Assembly (NCBI GenBank): GCA_947044405.1
Contig: CAMRHE010000133.1
Coordinates: 4,171,001-4,235,000, forward strand
Reading direction: 5' to 3'
Source: Leptodactylus fallax
Lineage: Eukaryota; Chordata; Amphibia; Anura; Leptodactylidae
DNA: 64,000 bases
The first letter of the stretch is position 1. Every line of letters starts with the position of its first letter. The notes below the pieces were generated by a model. It was not told the origin of the DNA and ran no database searches. It saw only the letters and a program-made list of their open reading frames with translations. Positions 48,275-58,179 of this stretch are shown here, in pieces. The translations under genes and the position numbers were made by a program.

Positions 48275-49026
48275 TAGAGATGAGCGAACCTACTGTTAGA
48301 CGGCAAAACGAAACCAAACAATTGGAGATTCATCACGGGTAAACTAAAATGGCCGCTGCATTATACTCTGGGGTCTCAGGTGGAGGCCCAGGGGAGGTGA
48401 CAAAAATAAAAAAAAACATTCATACTGTACTCACCTTCCGTTCTGTGTTCTACACTGTTTTATAGATAGGTTCCTAGGAGCCCTGACAGTGTCATACACT
48501 ATGTTTTATAGATAGGTTCCTAGGAGCCCTAACAGTGTTCTACACTATGTTTTATAGATATGTTCCTAGGAGCCCTGACAGTGTCATACACTATGTTTTA
48601 TAGATAGGTTCCTAGGAGCCCTGACAGTGTTCTACTGTATGTTTTATAGATAGGTTCCTAGGAACCCTGACAGTGTTATACACTATGTTTTATAGCTAGG
48701 TTCCTAGGAGCCCTGACAGTGTTCTAAGGTATGTTTTATAGATAGGTTCCTAGGAGCCCTAACAGTGTTCTACACTATGTTTTATAGATATGTTCCTAGG
48801 AGCCCTGACAGTGTCATACACTATGTTTTATAGATAGGTTCCTAGGAGACCTGACAGTGTTATACACTATGTTTTATAGATAGGATCCTAGGAGTCCTGA
48901 CAGTGTTCTATCTTAAAGACATTTAATGGGTGATTCGGATTGAACTTGTTTGACCCAAAACAAATCTTGGACCTGGGCCACCCAAACCTGAAACAAGACA
49001 ATTCATGAGAGGTTTGCCCATCTTTT
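48275..49026. mobile_element. hAT-like MITE containing a 46-bp array
   Basis: Starts TAGAGATGAGCGAACC; the right end reads AAAAGATGGGCAAACCTC on the opposite strand. Flanks atgcgcag (48267-48274) and atgctcag (49027-49034) are an 8-bp duplication with one mismatch. The left arm carries 'actaaaatggccgctgc', 'attatactctggggtctc' and 'gaggcccaggggaggtg'. The whole centre is replaced by the minisatellite, and the right arm has 'gacccaaaacaaatcttgg'. Confidence 0.8.
48448..48910. repeat. 46-bp minisatellite, about 10 copies
   Basis: Same unit as 35510-37085, with variants such as agataTgttcc and gtCatacac that recur within this array. It lies wholly inside a hAT-like MITE with identifiable ends. 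Confidence 0.95.
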
Positions 49027-49190
49027 ATGCTCAGGAGAGCTTTGGGAAGGTGGATATTACTGTTTATTATGTTCCTGCACCCCGCTGAGCCTCCACTTAT
49101 TATACCCTGGGGTCTGAAGAGCTCTTCTGGTGAAACAAAACTGACAGACGAATCTCATGAAACAAATCTCTGGATGTTCTCCCATCTCTA

Positions 49191-50424
49191 CTTGGAAATA
49201 AGCCAAACCAGAAAAGGCACCCATCTGCAGACAGCTGTTTTGAGGTTCTTGAAAGGCCATTGACATGGGTCAGGAGGGGTTTTGCGTCTCCTTTTGAGGA
49301 GTTCTACTTTAAGATCTCCGGGTTTGATGTCTTTCTTACTTTGCTCATCGTAACAAGGACAAGGACATCAAACTTTCAAAAGAAACAACATTACTAACCT
49401 ACAAATGGGAATGCAATCTGTTGGAGGTGCAGGGTCTAAAAGTATCGCATGTACCAAAAATCAGAATAAAGTGGCTGCAGTCTGCAGCCGGAGAAATAAC
49501 ATTAGGTTGATTTGTCTGCGTTTATGTGAACATATAAAAGAGTCAAGATGTATAAGAAGGTCAGGAGGGAAAACACATTAGTTCCAAGGCACTAAGAGAA
49601 TTTTCAGAATTCAGTCAGACGAGAGAGATAAAGCTGAAGCATCTTTAACTGGTCAGATTATAAAATAAACACTATAAAAAAGTGCAGAAGCAAATTTTGG
49701 ATGGCAGAATGTATATGTATTTATCTCATCTTCATCTGTTAGGGGCATTTATAGAATTTTGTCCAGGTTTGGTTATCTGCATGCGGAGCATTCACACACA
49801 AACAAGGAGATGAATAAGGACTTGTCCTCATCATAAAGTACATACCTCCCAACCATCCTGGGTCCCAGTCCCAGATTTCGGGTGTTCAGGAGGATCTAAT
49901 TCTTTTCCATACAAAGGGAAGTCAGTGGGATTATGTGTGGACAAAGAGGGCATGGTAGGTCGCCAGTGTGCTCACCACTATCCTCCTCCTCATCCCTGCT
50001 GCCGGTCCTGGCCCCTAACACATCTCTTTGTGCACACTTTCTTTGCAGGTCTCCAGCAGCAGGGTGGCTCAGTGGTTAGCACTGTTGCCTTGCAGCGCTT
50101 GAGTTCTGGGTTTTAATACAACCTCCCCATGTTTGCATGGGTTTCCCCCAGTCGCTTATATGGCAGCCACTAACTCCACAATGTTCACTGCGCTTTGCAT
50201 CTCCATGAGAAAAGTGCATTACAAATGTTTGTCATTGCTGCCTCTGAAGGGCGCATGTGCCAGCCATCTCATTCTCATTAAAGCACTGCATGCACCTATT
50301 AATGAATCCTCAGACAATCTCTAAGCCTTTTGGGCTATTTAGGTTTGTTCAGCCCCCTCATGGGTGTCGAAGCAGTTTATGTTTGCTGTCCTTTTACCTA
50401 TCCCTCTCGATGATTCTGCTTGAC
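49191..50424. other. mostly unassigned; dispersed repeat and SINE-like fragment
   Basis: 49843-49990 is the 'tacctcccaaccatcc' repeat, opposite in orientation to 42590. 50059-50165 is SINE-like. The remainder has no recognised feature. Confidence 0.4.
50059..50165 (+). mobile_element. SINE-like fragment with pol III A-box-like motif
   Basis: 'ggtggctcagtggttagcac' matches the tRNA/SINE A box (TGGCNNAGTGG), followed by 'gccttgcagcgcttgagttc' and, after a decayed B box ('tgggttttaatac'), 'catgtttgcatgggtttcc'. A dispersed vertebrate repeat with this head is familiar to me, but I cannot name the family with certainty. Confidence 0.5.
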
Positions 50425-50989
50425 CCAAAAAGATAACTCAATGTTATCTTTGTGTTGACATAGAGAGATAACCCACACTGTCCAATCCTTTATCAGCAAA
50501 TATCAGTAATGCTAGGTTCACATTAGCCTTCAGGGACTCCGTCCTCCATTACGTTTAAAATAGGCAGTTGATTTCAGTATAAAATTGGTGGAAACCAAGT
50601 AGTCTCTGGGGTCCGTGGGTTTCCGTGGAGAACTTCTTTTTCAACGGATAGAGTTTCTCTTTTTTGGGTCCCCAAGCGGACCTGAAGGACAGAAACCCAA
50701 ACGCTAGTGTGAACCTAGCGTTAGCTAACCTGATTGTCCAGACAAAGAGCATAAGATAACAGCTCTTAAAGTAATCTGGATAACTCTCCCTGAGAGCAGT
50801 GAGTCATGTCATCCAACCTGACATCAGATAACAGGCCGGGTGCCTTGACAACTATGTGTAAATAATGGGCTGAATAATTTCACATAGCAGGCAAATGAAA
50901 CAGCATTACTAAAGCAATGTATTTAGGACAACTCTTGAATTTACATAAGCTAGCAGTATAGATAGGGTCCTTGAGATGAGAATACCTCT
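50425..50989. mobile_element. second copy of the 10381-11008 TTAA MITE, left end lost
   Basis: Aligns with 10684-11008 ('gttatctttgtgttgacata', 'agcagtgagtcatgtcatcc', 'gcaggcaaatgaaacagca') and ends AGAGGTATTCTCATCTC on the opposite strand at TTAA 50990-50993. It is interrupted by another MITE at 50512-50722. Confidence 0.65.
50512..50722. mobile_element. 'gctaggttcacatt' foldback MITE nested in a TTAA MITE
   Basis: Terminal arms GCTAGGTTCACATTAGC and, on the opposite strand, CGCTAGGTTCACACTAGC. The interior is palindromic around 'gtttccgtggagaac'. Absent from the paralogous position in the copy at 10381-11008, which shows it is a separate insertion. Confidence 0.7.
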
Positions 50990-50993
50990 TTAA

Positions 50994-51735
50994 TGGGAGG
51001 TCTATGCGAAGCTCTATCACTGCTTCTCTATGTTCTCTTTTCTGTGATGTGTCAACCTACAGTTATGGTCCCTTTAAGACTGATCGTAACATTGTATCTA
51101 ATAATAAGCAAAACCAATCTAAAATAATTACCATTCAATGGAAGTTATTGCGGCAAATGCAATACAGGGATTATTAAAAAATTTAAATAACAATGCCCAA
51201 TGCTGCTCCTGGTTCCACTCCAGGGGGTTTTATAAGTCTCTCTGCTGATAACAGGTCCAGCATCTGCATAGTATAAGCTAATCTTGGCAAATTTTAATCA
51301 CAAAGTATCGTTTTCCTGTATGAAGCCGATATATCATGGCAGAAATTATGTTGTCTTTCTGCACAGAGTGAGCGGTGGAAGGGTTTAAAGGATGAGTGTA
51401 AACCACTTTCTTAATTGAACAGCATGAATCCCGTAGATGCTGACAGGGCGGATATCATCTTTCATTTCCTCAGTCCCTCATCCCCAGATATTAAAAAGAA
51501 ACCTAAGCTTATTTCACAACCGCTTTGCAATTGTCTCAGTGAGTTTTTTGGTGAGATAAACCCATGAAAAACATTTATCCCTACCTGTCTCCATTGTAAA
51601 AATGTATTTATGGGTGATATACATATATGTAAGGTAAAGGACATTGTAGTTCCTATACCTGCCCATAGGGGGCAGTGATATTTATTTCCATACCAGCCAT
51701 AATAATAAAGCCATATTAATATTGTCTCAGCCCCA
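50994..51735. other. unassigned intergenic sequence
   Basis: No recognised gene or repeat. Confidence 0.4.
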
Positions 51736-51918
51736 CTGATGCTGCCAAAACAGCTCTGATCCAGCAAGGCAAGACCTCAGGTGTCCTGTAGTATCTGGCA
51801 CCAAGATGGCAACAAATCCTGTAAGTTGTGAGATATAGTCTCCATGGATTGGACATGTTTTTCCAACCTATCCCACAGATGTTCAATTGGATTGATATCT
51901 AAAGCTTTTGAGGCCATG
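51736..51918 (-). pseudogene. Tc1/mariner-type transposase C-terminal fragment
   Basis: On the minus strand, starting near 51918, the sequence reads AFDINPIEHLWDR-like with the catalytic Glu motif (DxNPIEHLW). After a frame change it gives a segment resembling RAVLAAxxGxxQY, the usual C-terminal end. Both Asp regions are absent. A hAT-like MITE end begins 8 bases further right. Confidence 0.55.
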
Positions 51919-51925
51919 CTAACCT

Positions 51926-52020
51926 TAGAGATGAGCAAACCAGGTTTGTTCCGAATTTTCCAAAAATTTTGGGTTTGGTCGAAAACCCGAATTTTGCAGA
52001 GTTTTATAGATTTCCTCTAA
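51926..52020. mobile_element. hAT-like MITE left end leading into the 63-bp array
   Basis: Starts TAGAGATGAGCAAACCAGG and continues 'ttccgaattttccaaaaatt', as in the copy at 44039. The expected right arm is not found before the window ends. The 63/64-bp array starts about 75 bases later. Confidence 0.65.
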
Positions 52021-52089
52021 CATTCTTATTGGTGACATCTGTTGTCTTGATCACCTGCAAATGGAAATTTTTATGGTCTGGGACTTGTC

Positions 52090-54636
52090 GGAAACCCAGC
52101 CATGATGTCCTTATTGTGTCCGGGTTATCTTCTCATACATGTAGTGACCTCCTGATAACCAGCCATGAAGTCCTTATTGTGTCCGGGTTATCCTCTCATA
52201 CATGTAGTGTCCCTCCTGATAACCAGCCATGATGTCCTTATTGTGGTAGGGTTATCTTCTCATACATGCAGTGTCCTCCTGATAACCAGCCATGATGTCC
52301 TTATTGTGTCCAGGATATCTTCTCATACAAGTAGTGTCCCCTCCTGATAACCAGCCATGAAGTCCTTATTGTGGTCAGGTTATCTTCTCATACATGTAGT
52401 GTCCTCCTGATAACCAGCCATGATGTCCTTATTGTGTCCAGGATATCTTCTCATACAAGTAGTGTCCCTCCTGATAACCAGCCATGAAGTCCTTATTGTG
52501 GACAGGTTATCTTCTCATACATGTAGTGTCCTCCTGATAACCAGCCATGATGTCCTTATTGTGGTCAGGTTATCTTCTCATACATGTAGTGTCCTCCTGA
52601 TAACCAGCCATGATGTCCTTATTGTGGTCGGGTTATCTTCTCATACATGTAGTGTCCTCCTGATAACCAGCCATGATGTCCTTATTGTGTCCAGGATATC
52701 TTCTCATACAAGTAGTGTCCCTCCTGATAACCAGCCATGAAGTCCTTATTGCGGCGGCTTCCACCCCCCCTCAGCGGTCTATCCCCCTTCTCATACACCC
52801 TGTACCACCGTGTCCCTCCTGATAACCAGCCATGAAGTCCTTATTGTGGTCGGGTTATCTTCTCATACATGTAGTGTCCTCCTGATAACCAGCCATGATG
52901 TGATGTACTTATTGTGTCCGGGTTATCTTCTCATACATGTAGTGTCCTCCTGATAACCAGCCATGATGTCCTTATTGTGTCCGGGTTATCTTCTCATATA
53001 TGTAGTGTCCCTCCTGATAACCAGCCATGAAGTCCTTATTGTGGTCGGGTTATCTTCTCATACATGTAGTGTCCTCCTGATAACCAGCCATGATGTCCTT
53101 ATTGTGTCCGGGTTATCTTCTCATACATGCAGTGTCCTCCTGATAACCAGTCATGATGTCCTTATTGTGTCCAGGTTATCTTCTCATACATGTAGTGTCC
53201 CTCCTGATAACCAGCCATGATGTCCTTATTGTGTCCGGGTTATCTTCTCATACATGTAGTGCCCCTACCTGATAACCAGCCATGATGTCCTTATTGTGGT
53301 CGGGTTATCTTCTCATACATGCAGTGTCCTCCTGATAACCAGCCATGATGTCCTTATTGTGTCCGGGTTATCTTCTCATACATGTAGTGTCCCTCCTGAT
53401 AACCAGCCATGAAGTCCTTATTGTGTCCAGGATATCTTCTCATACAAGTAGTGTCCCCTCCCGATAACCAGCCATGAAGTCCTTATTGTGGTCGGGTTAT
53501 CTTCTCATACATGTAGTGTCCTCCTGATACCCAGTCATGATGTCCTTATTGTGTCCAGGATATCTTCTCATACAAGTAGTGTCCCTCCTGATAACCAGCC
53601 ATAAAGTCCTTATTGCGGTCAGGTTATCTTCTCATACATGTAGTGTCCCTCCTGATAACCAGCCATGAAGTCCTTATTGTGGTCGGGTTATCTTCTCATA
53701 CATGTAGTGTCCTCCTGATAACCAGCCATGATGTGATGTACTTATTGTGTCCGGGTTATCTTCTCATACATGTAGTGTCCTCCTGATAACCAGCCATGAT
53801 GTCCTTATTGTGTCCGGGTTATCTTCTCATATATGTAGTGTCCCTCCTGATAACCAGCCATGAAGTCCTTATTGTGTCCGGGTTATCTTCTCATACATGT
53901 AGTGTCCTCCTGATAACCAGCCATGATGTCCTTATTGTGTCCGGGTTATCTTCTCATACAAGTAGTGTCCCTCCTGATAACCAGCCATGAAGTCCTTATT
54001 GTGGTCAGGTTATCTTCACATACATGTAGTGTCCTCCTGATAACCAGCCATGATGTCCTTATTGTGTCCGGGTTATCTTCTCATACATGTAGTGTCCTCC
54101 TGATAACCAGCCATGATGTCCTTATTGTGTCCGGGTTATCTTCTCATACATGTAGTGTCCTCCTGATAACCAGCCATGATGTCCTTATCGTGTCGGGGTT
54201 ATCTTCTCATACATGTAGTGTCCCTCCTGATAACCAGCCATGAAGTCCTTATTGTGGTCGGGTTATCTTCTCATACATGTAGTGTCCTCCTGATAACCAG
54301 CCATGATGTGATGTCTTTATTGTGTCCGGGTTATCTTCTCATACATGCAGTGTCCTCCTGATAACCAGCCATGATGTCCTTATTGTGTCCGGGTTATCTT
54401 CTCATACATGTAGTGTCCTCCTGATAACCAGCCATGATGTCCTTATTGTGTCCGGGTTATCTTCTCATACATGTAGTGTCCCTCCTGATAACCAGCCATG
54501 AAGACCTTATTGTGTCCAGGATTTCTTCTCATACAAGTAGTGTCCCCTCCCGATAACCAGCCATGAAGTCCTTATTGTGGTCGGGTTATCTTCTCATACA
54601 TGTAGTGTCCTCCTGATAACCAGCCATGATGTGATG
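52090..54636. repeat. 63/64-bp minisatellite, left block (about 40 copies)
   Basis: Units of 'tgataaccagccatgatgtc', 'cttattgtgtccgggttatc' and 'ttctcatacatgtagtgtcc', 63 bp with 'tcctcc' and 64 with 'tccctcc'. An aberrant unit lies near 52752-52812 ('gcggcggcttccacccccc'). Variants with 'gatgtgatg' occur at 52897, 53730, 54303 and 54628, giving a higher-order spacing of about 830-900 bp. Open frames reading LIVSGLSSHTCSV… are repeat artefacts. Confidence 0.95.
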
Positions 54637-55758
54637 TGCGGTGACCAGATGGAAGGTAACGCTGCAGTTGGGATTGCGGGGGTGCAAACAGCGCAGACTT
54701 GTCACGGTCTCTGGGCACGAGGGCGCAGCGCTGGTGCTGTCCCACGTTACCACCACTGGTACCGGTGATGAGGGGGCTGCACAAATGTTGGTGGTGATTG
54801 TTCCCCCGGGGCGCTTCCCCTATACTGTGCCGACTGGTGGTGTTTGGGGCGCCCTGATGTTGTCGGTGCAGAGTCAGACACAGAAACGGTTGTAAAGTTG
54901 AACTTTTACTTCCATGGGTGTGGAGGCACAAATGCTTAAACAGTTTCTTCAATACAAAACAACGGGGTACGCCTGGTGACACAGCAAAGTCCTGGGGTGC
55001 AGGGTAGACTTGATGAAAGGTGTTCCTAGCCCCTTATACTTCAGTGTTACAGCCCTAAGGTGCGTCTGGGCTCCTATTTGGCACATAGGAGGATGCCCAC
55101 CATGATACTAGTACATAATATTCCCCACTCACGTTATGTGGTCCTGATAGCTCAGAGTTTCGGGGTGCAATAGTCAGGGTGGCAGGATATTCCACAGGTC
55201 TGGCCTTGGCCTCTGGATCCTGTGATACTTGCTATGGAGCACGTGTTCCAGAATGTTCTCTCCACAGTCTCATGCTGACAAGATAATGATGCTTGACTTC
55301 CTTCAGGGCGATGGCTAGGCAGACAGGGGACAGGATCTTCTGAATAGCTGGAGTATGTCAGCTCTCCAACCTTCCTGGGCCTGTCTAGGACTTGAGATTC
55401 CTGCACTAAACTCACTGCTTTCTTCACAGGACATCACACTTATCTCCTCACCTCCTCCTCCTAACACTCCATACTTCTCACTCCTCACACGCAGGACCTT
55501 CCTGCAGGGGTGTTACCATGGGGACCCAGTGATCAGCTGACTCCTCCCCTTTTCCCAGGCGATGTCCTCCCATTGGACATTTGGTTACTATTCAATCCTA
55601 TGGGAGGTGTAATGCAGGTGTGAGGCTCACTAGGTGGCGCTGTGTTGTGTGAGACTCAGGACCCCCTGCTATGTCACACAGGCTATGAAGCAACAGGAAA
55701 TAATACAATGCACAGAGATCACCCTCAGCCCAGCCATAGCCAGCTCTGGGATGCCACA
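54637..55758 (-). repeat. 3' LTR (1,122 bp)
   Basis: On the minus strand it begins TGTGGCATCCCAGAGC and ends GGTCACCGCA, so it has TG…CA termini. Near-identical to 61953-63073. Reading frames here (for example 55152-55427) are duplicated in the other LTR and encode nothing I recognise. Confidence 0.95.
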
Positions 55759-55772
55759 TACTCCCCCTCTTT
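55759..55772 (-). other. polypurine tract
   Basis: Minus-strand AAAGAGGGGGAGTA lies directly before the 3' LTR. This is where plus-strand DNA synthesis is primed in LTR elements. Confidence 0.8.
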
Positions 55773-56163
55773 CACTGAGCCGACCTCGGCGACGGGCTGG
55801 GGTGAAGGTGAGAAATGTAACATAACGTTAATAAATACGAATAAAGTGCAAATGGGTCCAGAGGCTCTCTGGCACAAATTTTGTGAGTGTCCATTATCAT
55901 GAGAGTCTCTCTGAGAAACAATAAACAGTCCTTTCTGTAAGGAAGAGTAGGCACTCTAGCACGAATGTCCATACCGCAATAGGGTAACAGAACTTCCTTG
56001 GCTCGGTGAGCCAGGCACTATGGCTTGGATTGTTGCATATAAATGTAAATACTATATTACATGGCAAGATATTATATATATACTGTATATACACACAGGA
56101 AAAACATTAATGTAATCAGAGCAGGAATAATATATATACAGAAGCAGAGACAGTTAACCTCTT
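55773..56163. other. untranslated region between pol and the polypurine tract
   Basis: No envelope-like or other long frame on the minus strand. AT-rich with 'tatatatactgtatatacac' near 56077. Confidence 0.6.
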
Positions 56164-58179
56164 TTACTCAAGGACAGCCATGGCATCACTATAGCGTGTT
56201 GGAGGTATGCCTTTTGTGGTACGCTCAGAACGCCTAAGTGGAACGAGATTTGAATAAGGAACAGAGTCACTGAAATCAATTAAATCATCTGTCGAAGGGT
56301 TCTCTTGCACTAGAGCAATTGGTGGATAACAGCTAAATGGTAGTAGTTTAGGCGCCCACATAAGCTCAGTTAACGTTGGGGGTCTCTCTTTCGCTTCAGA
56401 AGGTGACAAGATCTCTGTACTCGTTGTCTCAGCTGGGGGCACCTCTGTGGGTAGTCCTTCTTTAAGGCACAGCTTCAGACGGTTTCGGTGTACTACTTGG
56501 GGCTGTCTCCCAGGTTTAGAGATCTCATACACGTCGGATTCAGGATATGGTATGGAGATGACACTGTATGGTTCTTTCTCCCAGAATGGATCCAATTTCC
56601 CATTCCGACGGTTATTCCTTAACCATACACGGTCGCCAACTTTCAGGGGCGCTGCATGGGCGCGATGGTTGTAATCCTCCTGTTGTCTCCTACGAACCTC
56701 ATCCATGCGCGTTTCAACTATCTCTTTAGCTTCCTCCATACGTCGGCGGTGTTCAACAACCCAGTCTGTTATGGGTAGTGGATTGATGGTGTCAGGGACC
56801 TTCACACCAAGGGTTAAGTCTGAAGGAAGTTGACCTTGTCTTCCAAACATTAGATAAAATGGTGCGTATCCAGTAGATGTTTGGGGTGTGTTGTTGTAAA
56901 TATAGGCCAAGTCCTTGATACGCTCAGGCCACTCAACACCAGGTGTAACTGCGGCTGTTCTTAGCATGCCGATGATCACTTGATTTGCCTTCTCGCACAT
57001 ACCATTCCCTTGAGGGTGATACGCTGTGGTTCGCAATTTCTTGCAGTCTTGGAACTGACACAGCTCACGGAACAATTGGGATTCAAACGCCGATCCACGG
57101 TCGGTGAGGATATGCTCAGGACAACCGTAATGGCGGACAAACTCTGCGTAGAAGGTCTCAGCTGTAGTTCTTGCCGTAAGATCTCTGACAGGCACGATGA
57201 CAAGGAACTTGGAGTAATGATCCACCATTGTCAGAGCGTAGCTGTAGCCGGAACGTGTGGGACCCAACTTCACATGGTCCAGAGCAACAATTTCACAAGG
57301 CTTTTGAGTCTTAATTGGATGTAGAGGGGCCTTCTGATCTCTTCGACCTTCCTTGGTGATACTACAGGCGGGACACTCTCGGCACCAACTCTCAATGTCA
57401 CTCCTCATCCCAACCCAATAGAAGCGACGACGGATGGTAGCTTCGGTCTTTTGTACCCCGAAGTGACCGGATCTGTCATGATACGCCTCAAGTATCATCT
57501 GTGCGTCTCTTCTTGGTACGAGGATCTGATGAAGCCTTTCACCTGTGACAGGATCAAGAGTGTTTCTAAGTAGAAGGCCTCGTTGGACAAACAGGCGCTT
57601 CCTCTGTCGCCAAAGGCGTTTTAATTCCACGTCATGAAGACCTCTCTTTACACGGGTTGGTATTCTTCCTGTAAGCAGGAAATCTGACAATTCTCCTAAA
57701 ACTCTGCTCTCTTCTTGGAACGTTTTCCACAGAGATGGCTCCTGGAGGGATTCGGCAGCTGTTTTCGCCAGAGATTCTCCTTCTACAGGGACACCAATAG
57801 CAACCTGTTGGGCAAACTTGTTGTAGAATGGTGGCATCTCCACCTCTTCCCAAATGTCTTCTCGGGGTGGTTCTTCTCCCACAGGCAACCTTGAGAGTGC
57901 ATCAGCGTTAGCGTTGGACTTGCCACTGCGATACTTGACAGAGAACTTGTAATTCGTGAGTCTTGAGGCCCACCGTTGTTCAAGGGCTCCCAGTCGAGCA
58001 GTGTCCAGATGCGCCAACGGATTGTTATCTGTGTACACGGTAAAGGGTGTGGCAGCCAGGTAGTCTTTAAACTTCTCTGTCACGGCCCAGACAAGCGCCA
58101 GAAGTTCAAGTTTGAAAGAACTATAGTTCTGGTCGTTCTTCTCCGCGCCTCTCAGACTCCTGCTGGCGTAGGCGATGAC
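56164..58179 (-). CDS. pol: gypsy Pol, RNase H remainder and integrase
   Basis: Continues in the same frame as the upstream Pol segment after the stop at 58182-58180. Counting from the Met at 58083, residues 1-70 finish RNase H (TVYTDNNPLAHL, NANADALSRLP). H202 and H207 with C237 and C240 form the integrase zinc-binding region. The catalytic triad is D269 (IVALDHVKLG), D328 (ILTDRGSAF) and E364 (GMCEKANQ), with 35 residues between the last two. The C-terminal DNA-binding part includes GDRVWLRNNRRNGKLDPFW. It ends with a stop at 56164. Integrase would insert the DNA copy into the genome. Confidence 0.93.
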   Translation of the reverse strand, partial: VIAYASRSLRGAEKNDQNYSSFKLELLALVWAVTEKFKDYLAATPFTVYTDNNPLAHLDTARLGALEQRWASRLTNYKFSVKYRSGKSNANADALSRLPVGEEPPREDIWEEVEMPPFYNKFAQQVAIGVPVEGESLAKTAAESLQEPSLWKTFQEESRVLGELSDFLLTGRIPTRVKRGLHDVELKRLWRQRKRLFVQRGLLLRNTLDPVTGERLHQILVPRRDAQMILEAYHDRSGHFGVQKTEATIRRRFYWVGMRSDIESWCRECPACSITKEGRRDQKAPLHPIKTQKPCEIVALDHVKLGPTRSGYSYALTMVDHYSKFLVIVPVRDLTARTTAETFYAEFVRHYGCPEHILTDRGSAFESQLFRELCQFQDCKKLRTTAYHPQGNGMCEKANQVIIGMLRTAAVTPGVEWPERIKDLAYIYNNTPQTSTGYAPFYLMFGRQGQLPSDLTLGVKVPDTINPLPITDWVVEHRRRMEEAKEIVETRMDEVRRRQQEDYNHRAHAAPLKVGDRVWLRNNRRNGKLDPFWEKEPYSVISIPYPESDVYEISKPGRQPQVVHRNRLKLCLKEGLPTEVPPAETTSTEILSPSEAKERPPTLTELMWAPKLLPFSCYPPIALVQENPSTDDLIDFSDSVPYSNLVPLRRSERTTKGIPPTRYSDAMAVLE

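Larger units (their letters stand above)
48183..49190. mobile_element. older hAT-like MITE interrupted by a younger relative
   Basis: Left part 48183-48266 ('gctgaggcccaatcacaggc', 'ctggaagaggccaaaagatgc') and right part 49035-49190, ending as TAGAGATGGGAGAACATC on the opposite strand, are halves of one element. The element at 48275-49026 separates them. The left terminus is not preserved. Confidence 0.6.

Noticed and set aside
52420..54361. Plus-strand frames reading LIVSGLSSHTCSVLLITSHDV repeats, also at 62957-63834
   Set aside because: 63 bp is 21 codons, so the minisatellite stays open in frame. Copies alternate with 64-bp units that break it. A repeat artefact.
52090..54636. CRISPR-like array
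   Set aside because: Units are contiguous 63/64-mers without distinct spacers, in a clearly vertebrate-type sequence.
54572..55427. Minus-strand frames of 91-136 codons, and their twins at 61821-62742
   Set aside because: They lie in the LTRs and are duplicated only because the LTRs are. No domain is recognisable.
55773..56163. Possible envelope gene of the gypsy element
   Set aside because: Only 390 bases, AT-rich, no signal peptide or membrane-spanning frame on the coding strand.
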